Shown: in pieces, positions 38,128-48,149 of the stretch
Layout: the number at the start of each line of letters is the position of its first letter
Numbering within the stretch: position 1 is the first letter of the stretch
The notes under the pieces: model-generated
The model's input: the letters and a program-made list of their open reading frames with translations, nothing else
Databases searched by the model: none
Told to the model about the DNA's origin: nothing
Made by a program: the position numbers and the translations under genes
NCBI GenBank assembly: GCA_036250195.1
Contig: JAVHZZ010000003.1
Span: 296,451,565-296,515,564 of the forward strand
DNA length: 64,000 bases
Direction: 5' to 3'
From: Mixophyes australis
Lineage: Eukaryota > Chordata > Amphibia > Anura > Limnodynastidae

Positions 38128-38985
38128 TTCATGTATGACAATGTGTATATTGTATGTAACCTTTCAAAGTGTGCTTTGCTGACTGACCTAAGTGATCTGT
38201 GCAATTTCTGTGTATACAGAGGATATGGACCTAACCAGCTGGGCAGAATAATCAGAGGTGAGAATCATACCCTCTGAAATGCCAGACATATCTCAGAGAT
38301 AGATAACTCACTTTAAAAGCCCTGTTTCATTCAGGGAACCAATCTGTCCTGATTGATAGCTAGCCTCCAAGGGTGAGGGTGAGAGCTAAGTGAGAAAGGT
38401 TTAAATCATCATCATCATCACCATTTTTTTATATAGCGCCACTGATTCCGCAGCGCTGTACAGAGAACTCATTCACATCAGCTGCCTTACCTAATCAGCT
38501 GCCTTACCTAGTAAAAGTGTGCATTTCTAAAGAGGAGACCTACAGCATCTAGGTTGAAGTGTGCCATCCTTCTCAAAGTGTACTTTTCTCACACCAAGTC
38601 TTATATCTAGTAGGTTAGTGACTGTTAGTTTTATTTCCTACTTTATTTCTGAAACTTATTTGTGCAACGTATTTTTGTATGTTTTGCTATTAACTGTTTT
38701 ATAACAGTTGTTAAGCCTTGGAAATATTTTTGGCATTAAATACATTTAATCTAGCGTATTTTCTGTGATTATTTGTGAACTTGCGAAGCCAAGTAAGGCT
38801 CATGTTACATGTGTATGTGATTTAAGTGTGAAACATTAATAAGTGGTTTTGGTGAATGCAAGGACTCCATAGTAAATCCTTTGTGGTGGAAGAAAAGGTG
38901 TATTCATTGGTAAGTGACTAAGGTAACTCCAGTCACAGCCAGCTGTTTCAGATTGCTGTATCTGAGACAGGCTGGGCGTTTGTAG
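38128..38985 (+). repeat. LTR-like interspersed repeat, copy 2
   Basis: Collinear with 1239-2020 (TGTATGACAATGTGTATATT; then GCTTTGCTGACTGA; and near the end GTGAAACATTAATAAGTGG). It is interrupted by a SINE fragment at 38405-38482. Orientation matches the other two copies. Confidence 0.55.
38405..38482 (-). mobile_element. 5'-truncated SINE tail
   Basis: An (ATC)n run is followed by ATATAGCGCCACTGATTCCG and CAGCGCTGTACAGAGAACTC. This is the same tail as the full SINE at 41866-42183, inserted into the LTR-like repeat. Confidence 0.75.
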
Positions 38986-39064
38986 CCCTGGTAGGCAGCT
39001 TGGTGGTATTGATAATATTTTTTAAGCAAAGTCCTCATGCCTCAAGTCTTCAATCAACAATAAT

Positions 39065-39250
39065 AGGGGTATATTCAATTATAATTTGCGGCCGTGATTA
39101 CACGCAGCTGCGCATATGAAGCATCATTATGGTAGCGCAATATCGCAGATTTCTGTGCATGGGGTTTGCACAGAAATCCATGACGTTGTGATACTGGGAC
39201 CTGTGCGGCCGTGCGTAATCACGGCCGCGAATCGTAATTGGATATGCCTC
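39065..39250. mobile_element. Fold-back MITE, 186 bp (TSD ATA)
   Basis: The left end is GGGGTATATTCAATTATAAT and the right end reverse-complements to GAGGCATATCCAATTACGAT. Both continue into GCGGCCGTGATTAC. The centre pairs GATTTCTGTGCA with TGCACAGAAATC. The flanks show a 3-bp repeat ATA on both sides. The 3-bp duplication fits Harbinger-type MITEs, but no autonomous partner with these ends is in the window. Confidence 0.8.
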
Positions 39251-39627
39251 ATAGTGTTCCAATTAGTGCTTGGTTTTCCAATATATACCGTATGTGAAAA
39301 ATCGAAACAAATAAAGCACAATAGCATGATACTATTTAAATACTTTGTCAATGTTCATTGATTTTCTACATATTGTGTAACACACAACAAATCTTTCGGT
39401 GAAATACTTTTCTTGATTGTCCCCCTATAAGGAGTGCACTTACTAAGCACAAATGTGATAGATGCTGTGTATGAATATGTGGATGCATTCAGTGCTGCTG
39501 TGATCTTCTGCCTTTACCACATCTCACCCATTCAAATTGTACTTACAAACGTTTAAACAAGAATGAAAGCGTTATATAAATTCTTATTATTATTGGTATA
39601 CTGATGCATTCATATCGGTTGTGACAA

Positions 39628-39716
39628 AAATATAAAAAATAATAAAAATTAAAAAATAAAAAATAAAAAATAATAAAAAATAAAAAATAATAAAACATAA
39701 AAAATAATAAAACAAT
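39628..39716. repeat. AAAAAT-rich simple repeat
   Basis: Repeated AAAAATAATAAAAAATAAAA-type words. The 120-codon Phe/Tyr-rich minus-strand frame is a by-product. Confidence 0.9.
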
Positions 39717-39852
39717 ATCTAGTGTGATATTGTTTAAATATGTTTTAATATGACAGTAGTAAAAACAAATTGATAAAAATAGTAAAAAGACTTCTTGGGC
39801 ATAGTTAAATACAGGTGGATTCCTACCAGATTGGAAAGATATTAAACGTGAC

Positions 39853-41610
39853 ACATAGTAACATAGTAACATAGTAACAAAGTTGATGAGGTTGAAAAAA
39901 GACACCAGTCCATCAAGTTCAACCTATTTTGGATCTCCTGCGATCCTGCACTTATATTTGAAATTAATCCAGAGTAAGCAACCGCCAATCTGTTTCAATT
40001 GTGAAAATTCCCCCAGACTCAATATTGCAGTCCTATTTTTACCCTATATCCACTACTATCCTTCATTTTAATTAACGGTCGTATCCCTGGATACACTTTT
40101 CACTAAAAATTTGTCTAACCCTTTCTTAAAAATATCTATTGAATCTGCCATCACAACCTTCCCTAGCAATGAATTCCATATCTTGACTGCCCTTTCTGTA
40201 AAGAACCCCTTCCTTTGCTGGTTGTGAAATTTCCTCTCCTCTAACCTTCAGGGATGACCACGTGTCCTGTGTATGGTCCTTGGGGTAAAAAGTTCCCATG
40301 AAAGCTCTCTGTATTGACCCCTAATGTATTTGTACATAGTAATCATATATCCCCTTAGACGCCTCTTTTCTAAAGTAAACATGCCTAAACTGGCTAACCT
40401 TTCCTCATAACTTAATGACTCCATACCCTTTATCAATTTTGTCGCCCTTCTCTGAACCCTTTCTAGTTCCAAATTATCTTTTTTATAGAGTGGTGCCCAG
40501 AACTGTACTGCATATTCAAGATGAGGTCTTACCAACGATTTATACAGTGGCAAAATTACACTGTCTTCCCTTTCATCTATGCCCCTTTTTATGCATGCCA
40601 ATACTTTGTTTGCCCTTGCAGCTGCTGCTTGACATTGAGCACTGTTGCTAAGTCTACTGTCTACAAGCACTTCCAAATCCTTTTCCATTATAGATTCTCC
40701 TAAATTAATTCCATTTAATTTATATATTGCGTTCTTGTTTTTGATCCCTGAATGCATAATTTTACATTTATCTGTGTTAAACCTCATATTCCATTTGGCC
40801 GCCCAATCCTCCAGTTTATTTAAGTCCCTCTGTAGAGAAGCTACATCTTGCTCTGATTTTATTACCTTACAGAGTTTAGTGTCATCTGCAAAAATAAAAA
40901 CTTTACTCTCTAAACCATCACCAAGGTCATTAATAAATATATTAAAAAGGAGTGGCCCCAGCACGGAACCTTGAGGTACTCCACTTAAGACTTTTGACCA
41001 ATTAGAAAATGTTCCATTTATCACAACTCTCTGTTCCCTATTCTCTAACCAGTTTTCGATCCAAGTACAAATTTTGATTCCTAGACCCAGTTCCCTTATT
41101 TTGTAAACCAACCTCTTGTGTGGGACTGTATCAAAGGCCTTTGCAAAATCTAAGTAGACCACATCTACTGTCCTGTCCTGGTCTAAGTTCCCACTAACTT
41201 CCTCGTAGAAACTAATTAGATTAGTTTGACATGACCTATCCCTCACAAATCCATGTTGAGTCCCACTAATAATTTTATTGCGTACCAAGTAATCCTGAAT
41301 ACTGTCCCTTAAAATACCTTCCAGTAGTTTCCCCACTATTGATGTCAGGCTTACAGGTCTATAATTTGCTGGTTGTGATCTCGTCCCCTTTTTAAACAAC
41401 GGCACCACATCTGCTATTCGCCAATCCCTTGGTACTGAGCCTGATGAGATTGAATCTCTGAAAATTAAGAATAGCGGTCTAGCTATTTCTGAGTTTAACT
41501 CCATAAGGACCCTTGGGTGTATGCCATCCGGAGCTGGAGCTTTATTAATCTTAAAATTCTTCAGTCGCCTTTGGACTTTTTGGTTCCCAGGATATTCACA
41601 TAGTTGCATT
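39853..41610 (-). mobile_element. CR1-type LINE, 5'-truncated but nearly open
   Basis: The element lies on the minus strand. Its 3' end at 39853-39876 carries three tandem octamers (ACATAGTA on the plus strand), the kind of short 3' repeat by which CR1 elements end. The coding region 40068-41609 follows. The 5' half, including the endonuclease, is missing upstream of about 41610, consistent with truncation during insertion. Sequence integrity suggests a recent insertion. Confidence 0.85.
40068..41609 (-). pseudogene. CR1 reverse transcriptase, one premature stop
   Basis: A 453-codon open frame (41609 down to 40248) encodes the RT core in canonical order: NKAPAPDGIHPRVL, NYRPVSLTSIVGKLLE, GTQHGFVRDRSCQTNL, DVVYLDFAKAFDTVPH (first catalytic Asp), [20 protein letters not shown] and FIFADDTKLC (catalytic FADD). 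After the thumb region it reaches a TGA at 40248-40250. The same frame then continues for 59 more codons in CR1-like sequence (KFHNQQRKGFFTERAVKIWN) to a TAA at 40068-40070, so that TGA is probably one point mutation. The first residues (MQLCEYPGN) may lie beyond the true element junction. Catalytic residues are intact, but the protein lacks its endonuclease domain. Confidence 0.85.
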
Positions 41611-41820
41611 CTCCAGATGGTACATCAATCTTGGTGGTAGCATTGCTGTATGCCTTCTGAAGTCCACAGGCCTTCTTAACCAACGGTTTCAACCTTTTAG
41701 TCTAGGTCTTTTTCAAGGATAAAGGCCCTCACATGAAATCAATTCCTTATATACTCATGAATATTGCAGATATTGCAAGTGAAAGGTCAGAGTATCATAA
41801 TTATCAAATTGAACAATTAT

Positions 41821-41862
41821 ATCATCACCATCATCACCATCATCACCATCATCATCATCACC
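41821..41862. repeat. (ATC)n microsatellite at SINE 3' end
   Basis: ATC/ACC trinucleotides directly adjoin the SINE tail and probably grew from its 3' repeat. Confidence 0.9.
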
Positions 41863-41865
41863 ATT

Positions 41866-42183
41866 TATTTATATAGCGCCACTAATTCCGCAGCGCTGTA
41901 CAGAGAACTCACTGACATCAGTCCCTGCCCCATTGGGGCTTACAGTCTAAATTCCCTAATACACACACACACTGCCAGACACGCAGACTAGGGTCAATTT
42001 GTTAGCAGCCAATTAACCTACAAGTATATTTTTGGAGTGTGGGAGGAAACCGGAGCACCCGGAGGAAACCCACGCAAACACAGGGAGAACATACAAACCA
42101 CTCGCAGATAAGGCCATGGTCAGGAATTGAACTCATGACCCCAGTGCTGTGAGGCAGAAGTGCTAACCACTTAGCCACCGTAC
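41866..42183 (-). mobile_element. tRNA-derived SINE with L2-like tail
   Basis: Read on the minus strand from 42183, the head begins ACGGTGGCTAAGTGGTTAGC, a good RNA polymerase III box A. GGTCATGAGTTCAATTCC (plus 42123-42140 reversed) is a box B. A conserved body follows (GTGTTTGCGTGGGTTTCCTC), then the tail GCGCTGCGGAATTAGTGGCG and an ATG-type microsatellite. The tail matches the 3' end of the L2 LINE at 42691-42735, so L2 enzymes probably mobilised it. I recognise this repeat as very frequent in amphibians and related families in fish, from memory only. Confidence 0.85.
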
Positions 42184-42655
42184 TATCCCATGTACACTTA
42201 TATATGTTTAACATTGTCATGATAGTACTACAAAATGCATTAATAATACATGTCCATGTCCAGTTAATACATGTCCATGATTCGGTTATTATATTCATGC
42301 CATTTTCATAGATCTGTACCTGTAAAAATCTTATTTATGGACCTCCGAACCTATCTAAGATTAAAAAATGCCAATGTTGTTTCTGAAATAAGATTTTCAC
42401 TATTGTTAATCCGGACAGCAAACAGGATATGCCTCGATGCATGCATTCCATCTTTCCTATGATGCGCTTCCGGTTTGCGGTCTAAGTTGGAGTATGCTCC
42501 TTCCGATTTGCATTCCAAGCTGGAATATGTCAGTTCCTGTTGCGTTCGAGCTGAGATACAGCATGGAAATCTCTGTAATAACTCCACATTCTATTTGCGT
42601 TACAAATGGTCAATAATTGTTTAACAAAATGGCATAAATATAACCACCATAATAA

Positions 42656-42688
<33 letters not shown>

Positions 42689-44140
42689 TTTTATTTATAG
42701 GGCGCCACTAGGTATCCGTAGCGCCGTACAGGGACAGACAGAAACACGATACAGGGTGAGACAGCACAGTACAGTTAACAGAAATCACAGCAACTCAGAA
42801 GCTCAATGAACAGCTAGATTAGAGGTGAGAGCCCCCAGCGGGGTAGAGACAGGGGCTGGAGGACCTCACGGAGGAGACAAGGAGCTGGAGAGCAGAGTTA
42901 AGGTGGTGGAGAACAGAAGGACAGGAGGCCTTGCTCGGAGGAGCGTACAATCTAAGGGGAGGGTAGGACGGACAGAGACACAATGGTAGGAGGAGGGAAT
43001 GGGGAGAACGGAGGCAGAGACGGAGAGGGGGGGGGAGAGGAGAATGAAAAGGAGGGAAGTAGGAGGGGGACAGGAGAGGGAGGGGGGTAGGGGTGACTGG
43101 GAGGAGGTCAATGGGTGGGGGACTGAAGGGCTTTAAGGAAGAGGTGGGTTTTTAAGGCCCGTTTGAAGCTGGACAAGTTGGGGGAAGTTCTGATGGAGCG
43201 GGGGAGCTGGTTCCAGTGGAGGGGGGCAGCGCGGGAGAAGTCTTGGATGCGAGCATGGGAGGAGGTAACCAGGGGGGAAGAGAGGCGGTGGTCGTTAGCC
43301 AAACGAAGAGGGCGGGATGGCGCGTGAATGGAGATAAGGTTGGAGATGTAGGGAGCAGTGGAGTTGGAGAGGGCCTTGAAAGTAAGAGTGAGGAGCTTGA
43401 ACACGATTCTGTAGGGGATGGGGAGCCAGTGGAGGGATTGGTAGATGGGGGAGACAGAAGAGGAGCGGCGAGAAAGGAAAATGAGCCGAGTGGCTGCATT
43501 GAGCACGGAGCGAAGGGGAGCTAGATGAGAGCGGGGGAGGCCAGTAAGGAGGAGGTTACAGTAGTCCAAGCGGGAGATAATAAGAGAGTGGACAAGGGCT
43601 TTAGTGGCATCTTGGGAGAGGAATGGCCGAATGCGTGCGATGTTGCGCAGCTGGAAGCGGCAGGATTTGGCGAGAGAGAGGATGTGAGGGACAAAGGAGA
43701 GAGAGGAGTCCAGGGTGATGCAGAGGCAGCGAAGTTGAGAAACAAGGGAAATAGAGGAGTTGATAGCGGTGATAGAAAGGTCGGAAGGGCAGGGGGAGTG
43801 AGTGGGGGGAAAGACAATGAGTTCGGTTTTTGTGAGATTGAGTTTGAGGAATCTAGAGGACATCCAGGAGGAGATGGCGGAGAGGCAGGCGGACACCCTG
43901 GAGAGTAGGGAGGGAGGGAGAGAGATCGGGAGAGGAAAGGTAGAGTTGGGTGTCATCCTTATAGAGGTGGTACTTGAGACCAAATGAGCTGATGAGTTCA
44001 CCGAGGGAAGAGGTGTAAAGGGAGAACAGTAGGGGTCCGAGAACAGAGCCTTGGGGAACCCCTACTGGAAGGGAGGAGGGGGGGAGATAGATCCAGAGGT
44101 GGAGACGGAGAAGGTACGGTCAGCAAGGTAAGAGGTGAAT
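42656..44140 (-). mobile_element. L2-type LINE, 3' half, copy 2
   Basis: A minus-strand element 5'-truncated at about 44140. It contains RT from the [10 protein letters not shown] box (near 44055) onward, the RT C-terminal region, a 3' untranslated region (42690-43100) and a (TTA)n tail at 42656-42686. The last 45 bases (TTATAGGGCGCCACTAGGTA onward) closely resemble the SINE tails nearby. Confidence 0.85.
43108..44001 (-). pseudogene. L2 reverse transcriptase C-terminal region
   Basis: A 297-codon open frame contains typical L2 blocks: [56 protein letters not shown] and HARIQDFSRAAPLHWNQLPR. The first 35 or so codons are out of frame. The true frame there reads [11 protein letters not shown] near 43950, so the catalytic box is YKDD rather than YADD and a frameshift lies in the purine-rich stretch near 43880-43920. 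Overlapping frames at 43152-43908 on both strands are shadows of this GC-rich region. Confidence 0.8.
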
Positions 44141-44214
44141 AAATAACATGAAAAAATAGGTATTTTACAAGCACAGCATATAAAATTAAATCTGATATGA
44201 CAAGAGTGTATATA

Positions 44215-44451
44215 CATACTTGCCTACTCTACAGGAATGTATGGGAGACTCCCGCATTTCGCGAGAGTCTCACGGACTCCCGGGAGAGTGTGGCAATCTC
44301 CCGGATCTGCCCACTTCCTAGTGAAGTCGGCAGAATTAGATCCAAAGCGCCGCAACCTAAAAATGACGCAAATTTTAGAGCCCCACCCCCCATCACGCCC
44401 ACCTCCCCCGGCAGGCTCCCAGAAGCCAACTTTCGAAAGTTGGTAAGTATG
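44215..44451. mobile_element. hAT-like MITE, copy 2
   Basis: Related to 4285-4592 by its ends (CATACTTGCCTACT and, inward from the right, CATACTTACCAACTTTCGAA) and by the body words GCGAGAGTCTC, GGACTCCCGGG and GTGTGGCAATCTCCCG. The flanking octamers TGTATATA and TCTATATA match at 7 of 8 positions. Confidence 0.75.
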
Positions 44452-44889
44452 TCTATATATAGATATCAAAAGGACAATCGAATGGGGTGTAGTAGTTGAT
44501 AAACATAACATCTGTTGATGATACATGATCTTTTCCAAGATGTCCTTGTCCACTCAAATGGAACTACAAAAAACAGGGGAGGGAGAACGGGTACAAAAAA
44601 AAAAGGAAGAAAAAGGAACATATGCAAAATAGTTAAATTAAAAACCATTCTGCCATATTACAGATTAGAAATTTCATCAGATCTATGTAGGAACTAAAAA
44701 TTTTCCATATTATAGGCAAACAAGACCAATCAGAGCGACTTTGGTCTAATATACACAGGTGTATTCATAATAATTCCAACACAAAATTCATAAAACAAAA
44801 CTTCCATGTTAACAAAAAATCGCATTAATATTTGATTGTCATCAATCAATAAGATAGTAAAATAATCACTAAAATGATTTTATAGGCAT

Positions 44890-45340
44890 GGTAGTGCCTA
44901 TTAATTTAAGGCTGAGTGAATGGACTGTTTATTTAAAGCTGGTGTGGTATGAGGGGTAATAATTGAATGTAGGGTTGAGTTTGGGGAATACTATATATTA
45001 AGTGTGAATACTAATTATTTAATTTAATTGTTGGATTTATTTATTAAATGTAAATATTAATGTAATGTCAAGTCAGGTTGGGGGAAAACTTGAGTGCAAT
45101 TAATTTAATGTCAGTGATTTGTAGGTAGCAAGGCCTATTTATTAAGCATGGGTGCTATTGATTAAATGTTAAAGCTGGCTTGGAGGAGGGAGGCCTTGAA
45201 AGTTCAATGATTGCAGGACTTTACATATTTAATGTACTTGTCCCTTTTTCCAAACAGAGCCCCAACAGTCCAGGATCCATACAAGCAGCAACTGAGCTTA
45301 AGACACGAGCAGCAGTAGATGGTGAAAACTGCAAGGTAGG
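44890..45340. repeat. Degenerate tandem repeat plus conserved flank, copy 2
   Basis: Words such as ATTAATTTAATGTCAG and ATTTATTAAATGT recur. They are followed by CCAGGATCCATACAAGCAGC and AAGGTAGGAAAG, collinear with the copy at 26745-27130. The ORFs around 45204-45616 have no recognised motif. Confidence 0.55.
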
Positions 45341-46081
45341 AAAGAGCTGGCCAATCTGCCAACTCTCCTGATTTTGATGGGGCAGTTCTAAATTTGGGTG
45401 ACTGCCCCGCTCCGTCTGGACTTTGTCCCCACAGCAACAAAAGTTATGCGGTATCTCCCGCTTTGCACTGTTCTGCTCAGAAAGTGTGAGCTGCATGCAC
45501 CTAACAGTAGTACACACATCATTGCCCGTGTATTTGAAGCAAATGGGAAGGGGTTGAAGTTCAACTGCCTTGTACTGGCTAATATGGAGTTCATGTTCAC
45601 CCTGACTGCATAGCATGGAAAACCCCTCTAGAAATCTTGCATTTGCCCCTGCAGGATATGTGGAAAGGATAAATTAATCACTTCCCAGGTCACCTGAGTG
45701 ATTATTCTTGCCTTCTGACGCTGTGCCAGAAGGTAAGGTGACAAGGGCAGTTATTTTTCTTTCCTTTTGCCCCATCTGTTGGCGGACCACGCCTCTATAG
45801 CAGCTGGCCATACCCCCTCTAGCAACTGATTATGCAACTTCACAGTGGCACACATGCTATTTCATGGGTCCCAATCATTAAATTGCCCCGGTGGGTCATT
45901 TATACTTCAATCTGACACTTCTCCTTAGCATTGCTTGAATTTATTTTATGACAATGTTTAATGGAGTTACCATAAAATGGAATGTGCTATCTCATTCTAT
46001 GTCTTCACTTGAATTTAGCTGAATAATTAGCCTGTTTATTTCCTCTTTGTATCTGATAACTGTTGTTTAAGACTATATTAA

Positions 46082-47210
46082 TGTCACACATCGTGGTCTA
46101 AGCCACACTTACCATGTCCGCCTCTGTCATATCACGGCTATACGGGTCTCTCCTGGTGACCTGCAGCAGTCTTGAACACCACTTATTCAATTGTAAACAA
46201 ACACCTAGGGGTTAATGTATCAAGCTGAGAGTTTTCCAGCAGGTTTGAAAAGTGGAGATGTTGCCTATAGCAACCAATCAGATTCTAGCTATCATTTTGC
46301 AGAATGTACTAAATAAATGATAGCTAGAATCTGATTGTTTTTTCAAACCCGCCGGAAAACTCTCTCAGCTTGATACATTTACCCCCTACTGTTTATTCTG
46401 CTGCATATTCGCAGTCATCTTGGATTCAGTCAGGTGACCTTCCAGTCCAACCAGATTTCAGCAGCTGTGATCACATGATCCATGCAACCAATAGGTATTT
46501 GGAGAACCCTATTTAAACCTGCTCTTGTGATTTGCTCATTGCCAGAACACCATACTTTCTCTCCTGAGGATAATTCTTGGCTCCAGACTCTAATTGCTTC
46601 CAGCACTGTTCCTGAATACCCTGAATTACCAAGTGATCATCTCTCTGCAAGTATCCTGCATTTTCAAAGTGCATATCTTTCTGCAAATACCCAGCATTTC
46701 CAAACTGCTGATCCTTCTGCAAGATTTCTGCATTCATCAAGACTACTTACCTCAACAAGAACTTTGCAGTATCTAGTGCTTACTCTGCAGTGTCTGGGGT
46801 TTTGCCGGTTTTGAGTGTCTAGGGCTCATTTCCAGTTCTGTGTATCTGAGTGTGGATTCCAGGTCTGTGATTGTCTCACAGTCCTGAGTTCTCCATTCCT
46901 TGTAACGGGTTTATGTTCTGGGTTCCTGTCTCCAGTTCCAGCTCATTCTGTTCTGAGTTTCCAGGTGTTGCACAATCTAAGTTTCTAATTGTGGATTCCA
47001 GCTCTGTGTGCCTGGTTACAGATGCCGAGTTTGAGTTCCACGAACAGTTCCAGAGTGTTGCTATGGCAGATTCCAGTTCCGTACTCTGGTCAGACTCTGG
47101 TCCTAGAATCCTTTACAGCAAAGTTGTCAATTCTGTACAGTTGTGGAAGACAAAAAAGACATCATTACCTAGGCACTTCTTTCCAGAAAACAGTTATTTT
47201 AACACATCTG
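46082..47210 (+). repeat. Possible Ty3/gypsy LTR, with a MITE inside
   Basis: The segment begins TGTCACACATCGTGG and contains CCCTATTTAAACCTGC (TATA-like) near 46508. It then has a long T/C-rich stretch repeating TTCCAGTTCTGTGT-like words (46820-47080). This style is familiar from amphibian gypsy LTRs, by memory only. No pol, second LTR or PBS was found and the 3' limit is a guess. A 115-codon frame at 46871-47218 has no motif. Confidence 0.3.
46208..46385. mobile_element. Fold-back MITE, 178 bp (TSD CTA)
   Basis: The ends GGGGTTAATGTATCAAGCTG and its near complement continue to GAGAGTTTTCC. The inner arms share CAATCAGATTCTAGCTATCA and its complement. CTA is duplicated at 46205-46207 and 46386-46388. 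The 3-bp duplication suggests a Harbinger-type MITE. Confidence 0.85.
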
Positions 47211-47759
47211 AAATATAACTGATGCCCAAGAGCTTTACATGATTGAAATAACATTTGCCAGCCTGATTTGGCTATTAGCCCACATTTAATATATCAGTGG
47301 ATTGTTTAGCAGGTTATTTTGTGGTTAAAATCAGAGCAATTTACAAGTATTGCAGCAGCCTCAGAACATGCCCGGAGGAAGCTAAGTACTGTAGCAACAG
47401 AACAAAATATTAGAACAATGACACTTTACCACCCATGGTGACAAAGCTGTGAAAAGCACAGATGTTCCACAACCAAACATTTTTAAATAGAATCTCTTTT
47501 ATGGTATTAGTGAGCAGTCTTTTCAAGCCTGGATAGCTTCCTGTGGCTGAGCACAATTAAAAAATGATCAGTGGTTTGAAAACATCTGTGGACATTAGCT
47601 AAGTTTTTGTGACTATTTTTTTTTACTGTGTAAAAATGGTTTGACATGAAAATATATAATAGTTTCCTTATCTCAAGCATCACAACTGAAAAGGATAACT
47701 GAACTGATCTTATTTACAAAGCCTTTATACTACAGATCGGGAAAAAATATTCATATATA

Positions 47760-48140
47760 ATATTATTGCTATTATTATTAACATTTAAGTATACAGCGCC
47801 CACATACTCTGCAGAAATTTACAATTGCAAACAAACCCATTAATAAAACAAGACTGTGTATTAACAGGCAAAGTGTTAAGATTTGCATGTAGAGGGTGGC
47901 TATTAAGAACAACAGCCTACGCAGGTTAAGAAGTTGGCTCAGGAATTTGATAAGCTTGCCCAAAGAGGTCAGTTTGGGGGTTTGAAGGATATGAGAAAGT
48001 CTTGTTGTATGAGAGAGGGAATTCCACAGAAAAAAGTCCAGCAAGTAATAAGAGAGGATCAGAGGTACAGATCTTGGGCAGAGTTGGTAATATTTTGCTA
48101 CAAAGAAGAGATGTATGTTGGGGCAAGTTTGCTGATGGCT
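47760..48140 (-). mobile_element. L2-type LINE 3' remnant, copy 3
   Basis: It starts with a TATTATTA tail and TACAGCGCCCACATACTCTG, then a diverged version of the L2 3' region (GGGAATTCCACAGAAAAAAG corresponds to the conserved part before the stop). No intact frame remains. Confidence 0.5.
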
Positions 48141-48149
48141 TTGTATGTT

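Noticed and set aside
35617..42690. Regularly spaced short repeats (ATC and TTA runs) as a CRISPR-like array
   Set aside because: They are continuous microsatellites without spacers in a eukaryotic repeat-rich context.
43152..43908. Extra frames over the L2 element, including plus-strand frames of 102 and 127 codons
   Set aside because: Shadows of the L2 coding strand in GC-rich sequence; only the 43108-44001 minus frame matches a protein family.
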